A stretch of DNA of 64,000 bases from CAZCZU01 sp964503475. GTDB taxonomy: Bacteria > Pseudomonadota > Zetaproteobacteria > Mariprofundales > Mariprofundaceae. The stretch spans positions 1-64,000 of the forward strand of contig CAZCZU010000008.1 of the NCBI GenBank assembly GCA_964503475.1, written 5' to 3'. This document shows positions 15,762 to 24,767 of this stretch, in pieces. Position numbers and translations under genes: made by a program. Position 1 is the first letter of the stretch, and the number at the start of each line of letters is the position of its first letter. The notes below the pieces were generated by a model. The model was not told the origin of the DNA and ran no database searches. It saw only the letters and a list, made by a program, of their open reading frames with translations.

Positions 15762-16121
15762 ATGATGAACGGGCCCGCGCATGATGATGGTACCAGCTAC
15801 AAACTGCTGAAGACGCTGGAAGAAAACCCATCCCTTTCTCAAAGGGATCTGGCACAGCTCGTGGGCGTCAGCCTTGGCAAGGTCAACTTCTGCCTGAAAG
15901 CCCTGATCGAAAAGGGGTGTCTTAAAGTTAATAATTTCCGTAACAGCGATAACAAGCTGGCTTACGCCTATTTTCTGACTCCGGCCGGTCTGGAAGAGAA
16001 GACCCGGATGACGGTCACATTCCTGAAATACAAGACGGAAGAGTATGAGCGCCTGCGCGCCGAAATCGAAGAGCTTCGACGCGAAGCGGAGAAAGAGGGC
16101 TCTGCGGACGGCGTCGCATGA
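15762..16121 (+). CDS. MarR-family EPS-associated transcriptional regulator
   Basis: The 119-residue protein has an N-terminal winged helix ([44 protein letters not shown], split here only as a description of residues 12-55) and a C-terminal coiled coil ([24 protein letters not shown], about 90-113). This architecture matches the small MarR-like regulators found beside exopolysaccharide operons. It probably controls the downstream locus, but its signal and operator are unknown. ATG ATG at 15762 and 15765 are both possible starts. It sits between tviB and gmd with a promoter-like sequence just before it. Confidence 0.82.
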   Translation: MMNGPAHDDGTSYKLLKTLEENPSLSQRDLAQLVGVSLGKVNFCLKALIEKGCLKVNNFRNSDNKLAYAYFLTPAGLEEKTRMTVTFLKYKTEEYERLRAEIEELRREAEKEGSADGVA

Positions 16122-16155
16122 CCGAGAGAGCCGTTGGTTATTATATGGAGCAAGC

Positions 16156-17241
16156 ATGATGAAAAGAGCATTGATCACCGGTGTAACCGGCCAGGACGGC
16201 GCTTATCTGGCTGGGTTGCTGCTGGAGAAGGGATACGAGGTGCACGGCATCAAGCGACGCACTTCGCTGTTCAATACCGATCGTATCGATCACCTCTACC
16301 AGGATCCGCATGAAACGGAGCGTCGCTTTGTCCTGCATTACGGCGACATGACCGACTCCTCGAGCCTGATCCGCATCATCCAGCAGGTGCAGCCGGACGA
16401 AATCTACAACCTCGCGGCCCAAAGCCATGTGGCTGTATCGTTCGAGGAGCCGGAGTACACGGCCAATTCCGATGCTCTGGGCGCCCTGCGCGTTTTGGAA
16501 GCGATTCGAATCCTGGGGCTGGAGAAGAAGACCCGTTTCTACCAGGCCTCCACCTCCGAGCTCTACGGCCTGGTACAGGAGATGCCGCAGAAGGAGACGA
16601 CACCGTTCTACCCGCGCAGCCCCTATGCCGTAGCCAAGCTCTACGCCTACTGGATTACGGTGAACTACCGCGAGTCCTACGGCATGTATGCTTGCAACGG
16701 CATCCTGTTCAACCATGAATCGCCGCTGCGCGGCGAGACTTTCGTCACCCGCAAGATCACCCGCGCTTTGGCCCGCATCAAGCTGGGGCTGCAGGATTGC
16801 CTCTATCTGGGCAATATGGACGCCAAGCGCGACTGGGGCCATGCCAAAGATTACGTGGAGATGCAGTGGCTGATGCTGCAGCAGGATGTGCCTGAGGATT
16901 TCGTCATCGCCACCGGTGTACAGTACTCGGTACGCGACTTCGTCAATGCCGCGGCGAAGGAGATTGGCATTGAGATCACCTGGAAGGGCGAGGGTGTGGA
17001 TGAGAAGGGCTATGACGCTCACGGCAACTGCATTGTCGCCGTCGATCCCCGCTACTTCCGTCCGGCTGAGGTGGAGACGCTTCTGGGTGATCCCTCCAAG
17101 GCTCATGAGAAACTGGGTTGGAAACCTCGCATTACATTCGAGGCGCTGGTCGGAGAAATGATGCGCGAGGATATGAAAGCGGCCGAGCGTGATGCGCTGA
17201 TCAAGCAACATGGCTTTAAGGCCTTCGATTACAACGAGTGA
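16156..17241 (+). CDS. gmd: GDP-mannose 4,6-dehydratase
   Basis: Converts GDP-D-mannose to GDP-4-keto-6-deoxymannose, using the product of manC. The 361-residue SDR protein has [10 protein letters not shown] (residues about 9-18), the [15 protein letters not shown] stretch, the catalytic STSELYG and the YxxxK pair in [12 protein letters not shown] (about 155-166), plus [16 protein letters not shown], which is specific for Gmd. ATG 16156 (or 16159) has TGGAG 5 bases upstream; longer in-frame extensions lack similarity to the family. It overlaps fcl at TGATG. Confidence 0.97.
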   Translation: MMKRALITGVTGQDGAYLAGLLLEKGYEVHGIKRRTSLFNTDRIDHLYQDPHETERRFVLHYGDMTDSSSLIRIIQQVQPDEIYNLAAQSHVAVSFEEPEYTANSDALGALRVLEAIRILGLEKKTRFYQASTSELYGLVQEMPQKETTPFYPRSPYAVAKLYAYWITVNYRESYGMYACNGILFNHESPLRGETFVTRKITRALARIKLGLQDCLYLGNMDAKRDWGHAKDYVEMQWLMLQQDVPEDFVIATGVQYSVRDFVNAAAKEIGIEITWKGEGVDEKGYDAHGNCIVAVDPRYFRPAEVETLLGDPSKAHEKLGWKPRITFEALVGEMMREDMKAAERDALIKQHGFKAFDYNE

Positions 17242-18293
17242 TGGCAATGCAGCAACAAGACAAGATTTTTGTGGCAGGACACCGTGGTCTGGTTGGCTCA
17301 GCCATTGTTCGGAAGCTTGAACAGGAAGGATTTAATAATCTGATTCTGCGCACTTCCGCTGAGCTGGACCTGTGTGATTCCGAGGCTGTGGCCCTCTTTT
17401 TCGATCGCGAGCGGCCGGATTATGTCTTTCTGGCAGCTGCCAAGGTGGGTGGCATTCTGGCCAACAGCACCTACCCGGCTGATTTTATTCGTAACAACCT
17501 GCAGATTCAGACCAATGTCATTGATTCGGCATATCGCAGTGGTGTGAAGAAGTTGCTGTTCTTGGGCTCTTCCTGCATCTATCCCAAGCATGCACCGCAG
17601 CCGATGAAGGAGGAGTATCTGCTCACCGGCGAGCTTGAGCCTACCAACGAGTGGTACGCCATCGCCAAGATCGCCGGCATCAAGACCTGTCAGGCCTATC
17701 ACCGTCAGTATGGTTTCGATGCCATCAGCCTGATGCCGACCAACCTGTATGGCCCCAATGACAACTTTGACCTGAATAACTCACATGTGCTGCCGGCCCT
17801 AATCCGCAAATTTCACCTCGCAAAGCTTGCGGCCGCCGGCGACGTAGTAGGTATTGCCAAAGACGAAGCTCAATATGGCCGGATTCCTGATGACATCCTG
17901 CGCATGCTTGGGCTGATTCGTCTCGATCACGGTTTTGTCCGTAATGAGAAAGAGCCGAAGGTCATGTTGTGGGGGACAGGTTCGCCGAAGCGGGAGTTCC
18001 TGTATGTCGATGATCTTGCAGATGCTTCCCTCTTTCTGATGCAGAACTACGAACAAGAGTCGATCATCAATGTCGGCGCAGGCGAGGATATCCGTATTCG
18101 TGAATTGGCCGGGCTGGTGCAATCCATTGTCGAATTCGACGGAGACGCCATTTGGGATGAGGGTAAGCCGGATGGTACGCCGCGTAAACTGATGGATGTC
18201 ACTCGCCTGCATGACCTGGGCTGGTCCGGAAGTGTGACGCTTTCGGATGGTATTCGCCGGGTTTATAGTTCTTATTGTGGGGAGCAGATATGA
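17241..18293 (+). CDS. fcl: GDP-L-fucose synthase
   Basis: Epimerises and reduces GDP-4-keto-6-deoxymannose to GDP-L-fucose, completing the path started by manC and gmd. About 350 residues. It shows [13 protein letters not shown] (residues about 8-20), GSSCIYPK (about 110), the YxxxK catalytic pair in [11 protein letters not shown] (about 139), and [11 protein letters not shown] segment around residues 200-235 ([20 protein letters not shown]) is longer than in E. coli WcaG but is seen in other family members. ATG 17241 overlaps the gmd stop; GTG 17238 and ATG 17247 are alternatives. The gene overlaps rfbF at ATGA. Confidence 0.95.
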   Translation: MAMQQQDKIFVAGHRGLVGSAIVRKLEQEGFNNLILRTSAELDLCDSEAVALFFDRERPDYVFLAAAKVGGILANSTYPADFIRNNLQIQTNVIDSAYRSGVKKLLFLGSSCIYPKHAPQPMKEEYLLTGELEPTNEWYAIAKIAGIKTCQAYHRQYGFDAISLMPTNLYGPNDNFDLNNSHVLPALIRKFHLAKLAAAGDVVGIAKDEAQYGRIPDDILRMLGLIRLDHGFVRNEKEPKVMLWGTGSPKREFLYVDDLADASLFLMQNYEQESIINVGAGEDIRIRELAGLVQSIVEFDGDAIWDEGKPDGTPRKLMDVTRLHDLGWSGSVTLSDGIRRVYSSYCGEQI

Positions 18294-19060
18294 AGGCGGT
18301 GATTCTTGCCGGCGGATACGGCACGCGTATCAGTGAGGAGACCCATCTCAAGCCGAAACCGATGATCGAAATTGGCGGGAAGCCCATTCTCTGGCACATC
18401 ATGAAAACGTTCAGCAGCCATGGAATCCATGAATTTGTAATCTGCCTCGGCTACAAGGGCTATCTGATCAAGGAGTATTTCGCCAACTATTATCTGCATA
18501 CCTCGGATGTCACGTTTGATATGCGAGACAACTCGATGCAGGTGCACCAAAATACGGCAGAACCTTGGAAGGTGACATTGGTTGATACTGGCGAGAATAC
18601 GATGACCGGTGGTCGTCTGAAGCGTATTGCATCCTATCTGGATGAGGATGATTTCTGCTTTACCTATGGTGATGGCGTCGGAAATGTCGATATCTCGGAA
18701 CTGATCAAGTTCCACCGTTCCCAGTCAAGCCTGGCAACGGTTACTGCTGTGCAGCCACCGGGCCGTTTCGGTTCGATTGACCTCAGTGGCCATAAAATTC
18801 GCTCCTTTGAGGAGAAGCCGCAGGGCGATGGTTCCTGGGTAAATGGTGGCTACTTTGTTCTCTCGCCGAAAGTGATCGACTATATCAGCAGCGATGATTG
18901 TGTCTGGGAGCGAGAGCCGCTCCAGAACCTGGCTGCCGAGGGGGAGCTTTCCGCCTATATGCACCGTGGCTTCTGGCAGCCGATGGATACCTTGCGAGAT
19001 AAGACGCACCTCGAAGAGCTCTGGGCCGGCGGCGATGCGCCTTGGAAGATCTGGGCATGA
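18290..19060 (+). CDS. rfbF: Glucose-1-phosphate cytidylyltransferase
   Basis: Makes CDP-glucose from glucose 1-phosphate and CTP, the entry to CDP-linked deoxy sugars. The 256-residue protein begins [20 protein letters not shown] with [16 protein letters not shown] following, the signature that separates RfbF from thymidylyl and uridylyl transferases. Also seen are [13 protein letters not shown] (about 122), [10 protein letters not shown] and the WQPMDT segment. The ATG overlaps the fcl stop and its own stop overlaps rfbG, so the CDP-sugar genes are co-translated with the GDP-fucose genes. Confidence 0.95.
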   Translation: MKAVILAGGYGTRISEETHLKPKPMIEIGGKPILWHIMKTFSSHGIHEFVICLGYKGYLIKEYFANYYLHTSDVTFDMRDNSMQVHQNTAEPWKVTLVDTGENTMTGGRLKRIASYLDEDDFCFTYGDGVGNVDISELIKFHRSQSSLATVTAVQPPGRFGSIDLSGHKIRSFEEKPQGDGSWVNGGYFVLSPKVIDYISSDDCVWEREPLQNLAAEGELSAYMHRGFWQPMDTLRDKTHLEELWAGGDAPWKIWA

Positions 19061-20133
19061 TGCTGTTTGGTGGCTGCTATCAGGGGCGGCGGGTTCTGTT
19101 GACTGGCCATACAGGTTTCAAGGGCAGCTGGTTAGCACTCTGGCTGGCCGAGTTAGGAGCCGAGGTAACCGGTGTATCGCTTGATCCCGAAACGGATCCG
19201 AATCACTGGGGAATGCTGAATCTGGAGATCGATGACCGGCGGTTGGATATCCGCGAGGCAGAGGCATTGCAGGCTGTGGTCGAAGAGGTTCAGCCCGAGA
19301 TGGTTTTTCACCTGGCAGCTCAGCCCCTGGTTCGTCGTTCCTATGCCGATCCGCTTACCACTTGGAATACGAATGTCATGGGCACAGCCCATGTGCTTGA
19401 GGCCTGCCGTCATGCCGCTTCCGTGAAGGCCGCTATCGTGGTGACGACTGATAAGTGTTATCAAAACATGGAGTGGAACTGGGGTTACCGGGAAAATGAC
19501 CGTCTGGGTGGTCACGATCCCTATTCCGCCTCAAAAGCTGCCGCCGAACTTTTGGTGGCCAGCTACAGGGACTCCTTCTTTTCCGGGGATCACTCTCTCC
19601 TATTGGCATCTGCCCGGGCAGGTAATGTGATTGGTGGCGGAGACTGGAGCGAGGACAGGTTGATTCCCGACCTGGTTCGGGCTGTTGCCGATCAACGCTC
19701 GCTGGAAATACGCTCTCCTGCCGCAACCCGTCCGTGGCAGCATGTGCTGGAGTCACTCTCCGGTTATCTGTTGCTTGGGCAGAAGCTGCTGGCGGGCGAA
19801 CAGGTTTTTGCTACGGCATGGAATTTCGGCCCCGATGATTCGGGTAATATGCAGGTCGAGCAGGTGTTGAAGCGGATGGCGAGCGAATGGAAAGAACTGC
19901 GCTGGCATGTCAGTGATGCGCCGCAGCCCCATGAAGCGAACCTGCTGCAACTGGACAGCACCATGGCAAGGCAGATGTTGCAATGGCTGCCTGTCTGGGG
20001 GCTTTCCGAGGCTATCGGGCAGACTGCCGCCTGGTATCGTGCCCTCCTGACTCAGGGTAAGGCGATCAGCCGTGATCAGTTGGTCGCTTATATCGATAGG
20101 GCCCGTGAAAAAGAGTTGGGCTGGGCTGGCTGA
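19057..20133 (+). CDS. rfbG: CDP-glucose 4,6-dehydratase
   Basis: Converts CDP-glucose to CDP-4-keto-6-deoxyglucose, the common precursor of CDP-linked 3,6-dideoxy and branched sugars. The 358-residue SDR protein has [15 protein letters not shown] (residues about 13-27), [22 protein letters not shown], and YxxxK in [12 protein letters not shown] (about 155), all typical of RfbG. ATG 19057 shares bases with the rfbF stop; the upstream in-frame ATG at 19042 is within rfbF and less likely. No rfbH (3-deoxygenase) follows, so a dideoxy sugar is not indicated. Confidence 0.94.
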   Translation: MMLFGGCYQGRRVLLTGHTGFKGSWLALWLAELGAEVTGVSLDPETDPNHWGMLNLEIDDRRLDIREAEALQAVVEEVQPEMVFHLAAQPLVRRSYADPLTTWNTNVMGTAHVLEACRHAASVKAAIVVTTDKCYQNMEWNWGYRENDRLGGHDPYSASKAAAELLVASYRDSFFSGDHSLLLASARAGNVIGGGDWSEDRLIPDLVRAVADQRSLEIRSPAATRPWQHVLESLSGYLLLGQKLLAGEQVFATAWNFGPDDSGNMQVEQVLKRMASEWKELRWHVSDAPQPHEANLLQLDSTMARQMLQWLPVWGLSEAIGQTAAWYRALLTQGKAISRDQLVAYIDRAREKELGWAG

Positions 20134-20684
20134 TGAATATATGCCAGACGTCGATCGCCGGCCTCGCCGTGGTAGAGACATCACCATATCGCGATGCGCG
20201 GGGGGCATTTGCCCGCCTGTTCTGCACGGACGAACTGGTTGGCCTTGTTGGAGACAGGCAGATTGTGCAGATCAATCACTCCCGAACTGCATCCGAAGGA
20301 GCGGTAAGGGGGATGCATTTTCAGTATGCACCGCACGCCGAAATGAAGATGGTTCGTTGCCTCAGGGGAAGGGTCTGGGATGTAGCTGTCGACCTTCGCG
20401 CTGGTTCTCCGACATTTCTGCAGTGGTATGCCTGTGAGCTGACTCCGGACAATGCACGGATGCTGGTTGTTCCGGAAGGATGCGCGCATGGCTTTCAGGT
20501 GTTGGAGCCGGAGTCGGAGCTGCTTTATCTGCATACAGCTGCCTACGCTCCCGATGCCGAGGGTGGAGTGCGTTTCGATGACCCGGCACTGGGGATCGAG
20601 TGGCCATTGCCTGTCGGAGAGCTTTCAGAGCGTGATCGCCAGCATCCGCTAATTACCAAGGAATTTCAGGGCCTGAACTTATGA
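20133..20684 (+). CDS. dTDP-4-dehydrorhamnose 3,5-epimerase family protein
   Basis: A 183-residue cupin of the RmlC family. SRTASEGAVRGMHFQ (residues about 49-63) contains the conserved Arg and catalytic His, GRVWDVAVDLR gives the second signature, and VPEGCAHGFQVLEPESELLY the third. Its substrate is inferred from position: it lies between rfbG and a sugar C-methyltransferase, so it likely epimerises the CDP-4-keto-6-deoxyglucose intermediate at C3 and/or C5 rather than a dTDP sugar, since no rmlA/B are present. The start ATG overlaps the rfbG stop. Confidence 0.85.
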   Translation: MNICQTSIAGLAVVETSPYRDARGAFARLFCTDELVGLVGDRQIVQINHSRTASEGAVRGMHFQYAPHAEMKMVRCLRGRVWDVAVDLRAGSPTFLQWYACELTPDNARMLVVPEGCAHGFQVLEPESELLYLHTAAYAPDAEGGVRFDDPALGIEWPLPVGELSERDRQHPLITKEFQGLNL

Positions 20685-21907
20685 ATTGCCGTCATTGCCA
20701 TACGCCGCTGCAGCATGTTTTTCTCGATCTTGGCTTTGCGCCTCCCTCGAATGCCTATGTAAAGAGGGAAGGGTTGCAGGCTCCCGAGCTTTACTTTCCG
20801 TTGAAACTCTATGTCTGCGATGCCTGTTGGTTGGTGCAGACCGAAGATTATTCGCGCTCCGATGAGCTTTTTACCGAGGAGTACGCCTATTTCTCATCTG
20901 TATCGAAAGGGTGGCTGGCGCATGCGGCCCGCTACTGCGAGCAGATGACCGAGCGTCTCGGACTCGACGGCGATAGCCTGGTGATCGAGGTGGCTTCCAA
21001 TGACGGATACCTGCTCAAGAATTTTGTGGCTGCCGGTATTCCCTGCCTGGGTGTGGAGCCGACCGACAGTACGGCCGAGGCGGCTGAGGCGCTCGGTATT
21101 CCGGTGCTGCGCGATTTCTTTGGTCAGCAGCTTGCCGGCCAGCTGGCGACCGAAGGCAGGCAGGCCGATCTGATTCTCGGCAACAACGTTTATGCCCATG
21201 TGCCCGATATCAACGATTTTACGTCTGGACTGAAAGCAGCCCTGAAGCCAGGGGGGACGATTACGCTCGAGTTTCCTCATCTGCTGCAGCTGATCAGCCA
21301 TAACCAGTTCGACACCGTTTATCACGAGCATTACTCCTATCTCTCCCTGCAGGCCGTACAGTGCATTTTCGAGCAGGCCGGTTTGCGGGTTTGCGATGTC
21401 GAGGAGTTGCCGACACATGGTGGAAGCCTTCGTGTTTACGGTTGTCATGCCGATGATGACAGGGCAACCTCGACTGCAGTCGAGCGAGTGCTGCAGGAGG
21501 AGATCGATGGTGGCCTGCAGCAGCTTGATACCTACCTCTCCTTCCAACCGAAGGCAGACAGGGTCAAGGATGACCTGCTGCAGTTTCTGATTGAGCAGAA
21601 GCGTGCCGATAAAAAAGTGGCTGCCTATGGCGCAGCAGCCAAGGGGAATACCCTGCTGAACTACGCGGGCGTTAAGCCCGATTTACTCGGTTTCGTCTGT
21701 GATGCGGCATCTTCCAAGCAGGGGAAATTCATGCCGGGAAGTCATATTCCGATTCTGGTTCCCGATGCCATCGGTGAGTCCAGGCCCGATTATGTGGTGA
21801 TATTGCCATGGAATATTGCCGATGAAGTGATGAAGCAGAACGACTTCATTCGAAGCTGGGGTGGGCGGTTCGTGACGGCCGTGCCACATCTTCAGGTGCA
21901 TGAATGA
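20681..21907 (+). CDS. NDP-hexose C-methyltransferase (TylC3-like)
   Basis: The 408-residue protein has the three parts of the sugar C-3-methyltransferase family: an N-terminal zinc module (CRHCHTPL and CDACWLVQ), a SAM-binding Rossmann core (VIEVASNDGYLLKNF, about residue 102; HEHYSYLSLQAV near 215), and a C-terminal domain starting KVAAYGAAAKGNTLLNY (about 310). Known relatives add a methyl group to C3 of a 4-keto-6-deoxy sugar nucleotide. With rfbF/rfbG upstream the expected substrate is a CDP-4-keto-6-deoxyhexose. It overlaps both neighbours by 4 bases. Confidence 0.88.
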   Translation: MNCRHCHTPLQHVFLDLGFAPPSNAYVKREGLQAPELYFPLKLYVCDACWLVQTEDYSRSDELFTEEYAYFSSVSKGWLAHAARYCEQMTERLGLDGDSLVIEVASNDGYLLKNFVAAGIPCLGVEPTDSTAEAAEALGIPVLRDFFGQQLAGQLATEGRQADLILGNNVYAHVPDINDFTSGLKAALKPGGTITLEFPHLLQLISHNQFDTVYHEHYSYLSLQAVQCIFEQAGLRVCDVEELPTHGGSLRVYGCHADDDRATSTAVERVLQEEIDGGLQQLDTYLSFQPKADRVKDDLLQFLIEQKRADKKVAAYGAAAKGNTLLNYAGVKPDLLGFVCDAASSKQGKFMPGSHIPILVPDAIGESRPDYVVILPWNIADEVMKQNDFIRSWGGRFVTAVPHLQVHE

Positions 21908-22824
21908 AGGTGCTTCTGACCGGCGCCAGTGGTTTTATTGGTCGTCATACGATTCCGTTCCTGCTGGAGCAGGGATACGAGGTGTTTGCTGTTTCGCGGA
22001 GCGGAAAGCCGCTGGTCGACCGCCGAGGCCTTCACTGGCTTGGTGCAGATCTGCTCAAGAGCGGTGAGGTGGAGCGGCTTGTGCAAACGGTTTGCCCCAC
22101 CCACCTGCTGCACCTGGCATGGGAGGCGACGCCCAGAAAATACTGGCAGTCGCCGGCCAACTACCGCTGGGTTGAGGCGAGTCTGTCACTCTTTCGTACC
22201 TTTGCCGAGCAGGGCGGAAAGCGAGCGGTTGGAACCGGGACGTGTGCCGAGTATGACTGGATGCAGGCAGCACCCTACCGGGAAACCAGTACATCGTGTC
22301 AGAGTCATAGCCCCTACAGTCTTTGCAAGCATGCTCTCTATTCACTGCTTACCGGATACTGCCGGGCGGCGGATGTCTCCTTTGCCTGGGGGCGGCCATT
22401 TTTTCTTTTCGGGCCGCATGAGGCTCCCAATCGGCTGGTTCCACAGGTGATGACGTCGCTGCTGAAACACGAGAGCGTGGCGTGCTCGGAGGGCAGGCAG
22501 ATTCGCGATTTTCTCTATGTTGAGGATGCGGCCGAAGCGTTTGTGGCGCTTCTGGCTAGTGATGTGGAGGGGGCAGTGAACGTAGCTTCCGGCCACGGCA
22601 TCTCCGTTCGCGGGCTGGTGGAGGAGATTGCAGAGCATTTGAACAGTCGCGATCTGGTTCGCTTCGGGGCCAATCAGCCGGATCGGCCCGAGGCTCCGAA
22701 TGTGGTGGCGGATATTGGGCGCCTTGTCCGGGAAGTGGGGTATAGACCGCGCACGGCATTGAATCCGGCGATTGACCGGACGAATACCTGGTGGCGAACC
22801 GCTATGGCTAAGGTGGATTCATGA
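21904..22824 (+). CDS. NAD-dependent epimerase/dehydratase, probable 4-ketoreductase of the CDP-sugar path
   Basis: Extended SDR of 306 residues: LLTGASGFIGRHTIPFL at residues 3-19, HLAWEATP near 73, GTGTCAEYDW, YxxxK in SPYSLCKHALYS (about 138-149), and RDFLYVEDAAEAFV near 201. In comparable cassettes the last enzyme reduces the 4-keto group after C-methylation. That role is inferred from order; epimerase or dehydratase activity cannot be excluded. ATGA overlap with both neighbours. Confidence 0.65.
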   Translation: MKVLLTGASGFIGRHTIPFLLEQGYEVFAVSRSGKPLVDRRGLHWLGADLLKSGEVERLVQTVCPTHLLHLAWEATPRKYWQSPANYRWVEASLSLFRTFAEQGGKRAVGTGTCAEYDWMQAAPYRETSTSCQSHSPYSLCKHALYSLLTGYCRAADVSFAWGRPFFLFGPHEAPNRLVPQVMTSLLKHESVACSEGRQIRDFLYVEDAAEAFVALLASDVEGAVNVASGHGISVRGLVEEIAEHLNSRDLVRFGANQPDRPEAPNVVADIGRLVREVGYRPRTALNPAIDRTNTWWRTAMAKVDS

Positions 22825-23990
22825 GGCACTGTCCTTGCTGTCAGGGTGACAACCTCTTCTCCATTCTGCACCGTCAGGCTGTTCCTGTGCATCAGAACCT
22901 GTTGATGCCCGATCGACACGCCGCACTGGATGTGATGCGTGGAGAGCTTGATATGCAGGCGTGTAGACGCTGTGGTTTCGTCTTCAATGCCACCTTTGAC
23001 CCGTCATTGCTGCAATACGGTGAGAGTTACGATAATCGCCAGACATGTTCAGATACGTTTATGCATCACGTTGATGCTTTGGTGCACCACCTTCTTGAGC
23101 AGCGCAATGTGAATCACTGCCGGATTGTTGAGGTCGGCTGTGGCCAGGGGGACTTTGTCGAGCGCCTGGTTCGCGAAGGGACGGGCAATAGCGGTTTCGG
23201 GTTCGATCCGAGTTATCGCGGCAGCGACAGCAGGCTGGGCGGGAAGCTGCATTTTTATCGCAGCTATTACGGCCCGGATGCGGCTCATATCAAGGCTGAT
23301 GTCGTGGTTTGCCGCCATGTGATCGAGCATGTGCCCGAGCCGCTTGTGCTGCTTCAGGCTGTGCGTGAGGCCCTGAAGGATTCAGGGCAGGCGCGCATCT
23401 ATTTTGAAACGCCTTGCGTCGACTGGATTCTCGAAAACAGCGTGGTCTGGGACTTCTTTTATGAGCATTGCTCGCTCTTTTCCGCCTCATCCCTGCGCAA
23501 TGCCTTTGAAACGGCCGGTTTCGTGGTTGATGAGGTGCGTCATGTTTTTGAAGGGCAGTATTTGTGGATCGAGGCACGGGTGGCCGAGGATTTGAACGAT
23601 GCTTTGCCTTCTCCCGGGCGGACGTTGAGTCTTGGTAAGGCTTATGCGGCCCATGAACCAGCATTGATCGGAAAATGGCAGCAAGTGATCGAGGCTGCTG
23701 CAACGAACGGTAAGGTCGGCCTGTGGGGCGCAGGAGCCAAGGGTTCGACCTTTGCCAACCTGATTGACCCTGACTGCTATCTTCTTGATTGTGTCGTGGA
23801 CCTGAATCCGAATAAGCAGGGGAAATATATCGCCGGTACGGGACACCCGATCGTCGATTGCAGGGAGCTTGGGGAGCGTGGCGTCAGCAGTGTGATTCTG
23901 ATGAATCCAAACTATCGTGATGAAAACCTCGTTCTGCTCAGGCAGGCGAAATTGAATATAGAACTTATTGATCCGGAAGGGGCAGTATGA
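22821..23990 (+). CDS. Class I SAM-dependent methyltransferase with C-methyltransferase-like tail
   Basis: The 389-residue protein shares the layout of the methyltransferase at 20681: an N-terminal cysteine module (CPCCQGD, CRRCGFVF), a SAM-binding motif VEVGCGQGDFVERL (about residue 101), CRHVIEHVPEPL, and a C-terminal domain with GLWGAGAKGSTFANLI (about 303) and VDLNPNKQGKYI. It lacks the HEHYSYLS segment of its neighbour and has YEHCSLFSASSL instead. It could be a second sugar methyltransferase (C- or O-linked) acting on the same or another residue. Overlaps 4 bases with each neighbour. Confidence 0.7.
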   Translation: MRHCPCCQGDNLFSILHRQAVPVHQNLLMPDRHAALDVMRGELDMQACRRCGFVFNATFDPSLLQYGESYDNRQTCSDTFMHHVDALVHHLLEQRNVNHCRIVEVGCGQGDFVERLVREGTGNSGFGFDPSYRGSDSRLGGKLHFYRSYYGPDAAHIKADVVVCRHVIEHVPEPLVLLQAVREALKDSGQARIYFETPCVDWILENSVVWDFFYEHCSLFSASSLRNAFETAGFVVDEVRHVFEGQYLWIEARVAEDLNDALPSPGRTLSLGKAYAAHEPALIGKWQQVIEAAATNGKVGLWGAGAKGSTFANLIDPDCYLLDCVVDLNPNKQGKYIAGTGHPIVDCRELGERGVSSVILMNPNYRDENLVLLRQAKLNIELIDPEGAV

Positions 23991-24754
23991 AACTGAATAT
24001 CGATACCGAAAACAGTACCTTGATTGTCGAGGAGAATGGCGAAAGCCGGCAGATGAATCTCTACAGCGATGAGGCTTTTGAATTTGTTTCCCGCATGTGG
24101 GTCAAGGTAGGCTGGAACCAGAAGTACCAGTACAGCTTCAGCTGGATGGGAAGGCCGATTATCCAGCTGCCGGAAGACATGGTGCGTATGCAGGAGGTGA
24201 TCTACCGGCTGAAGCCGGATGTGATCATCGAAACGGGTGTGGCCCATGGCGGTTCACTCATCTATTACGCCAGCCTGCTCAAGGCTATGGGTTCAAACGG
24301 ACGGGTGGTCGGTATCGATATCGAGATTCGTCCGCATAACCGGCAGGCGATCGAGGCACATGAACTTGCGTCGATGATTACTCTGGTTGAAGGCGGTTCG
24401 ACGGAACCTGACATTGTGACCAAGGCCAAATCGCTGGTGAATCCGGGCGACAAAGTGCTGGTTATCCTCGATTCGTGCCATACCAAACAGCATGTGGCCG
24501 ATGAGTTGGAAGCCTACCACGATATTGTTACGCCTGGTTCCTACATTGTGGCAACCGATGGCATTATGCTGGATCTTTATGATGTGCCTCGCGGTGAAGC
24601 GGAGTGGGAGTGGGATCATCCGACGGCGGCGGCAGCCGAGTTTGCCGAACGGCATGCCGAGTTTGTGGTCGAGCAGCCGGAGTGGCCGTTCAATGAAAGC
24701 AGCCTCGACAAGAACATTACACACTGGCCAGGAGCATGGCTGCGCCGCAAATAA
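23987..24754 (+). CDS. Cephalosporin hydroxylase family (CmcI/RmlL-like) O-methyltransferase
   Basis: The 255-residue protein has the family core: WMGRPIIQLPEDMVRMQEVI (residues about 53-72), VIIETGVAHGGSLIYYASLL (about 79-98), VVGIDIEIRPHNR and VILDSCHTKQHV (about 162). CmcI relatives in sugar clusters are usually SAM-dependent O-methyltransferases despite the hydroxylase name, so sugar O-methylation is the most likely role. It is the last of three methyltransferase-type genes following rfbF/rfbG and ends 13 bases before the ABC exporter. Confidence 0.72.
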   Translation: MKLNIDTENSTLIVEENGESRQMNLYSDEAFEFVSRMWVKVGWNQKYQYSFSWMGRPIIQLPEDMVRMQEVIYRLKPDVIIETGVAHGGSLIYYASLLKAMGSNGRVVGIDIEIRPHNRQAIEAHELASMITLVEGGSTEPDIVTKAKSLVNPGDKVLVILDSCHTKQHVADELEAYHDIVTPGSYIVATDGIMLDLYDVPRGEAEWEWDHPTAAAAEFAERHAEFVVEQPEWPFNESSLDKNITHWPGAWLRRK

Positions 24755-24767
24755 GATATCCTGAAAC

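Noticed and set aside
23987..24754. Antibiotic (cephamycin) biosynthesis suggested by the family name cephalosporin hydroxylase
   Set aside because: No beta-lactam genes are near; in sugar loci this family acts as O-methyltransferases.
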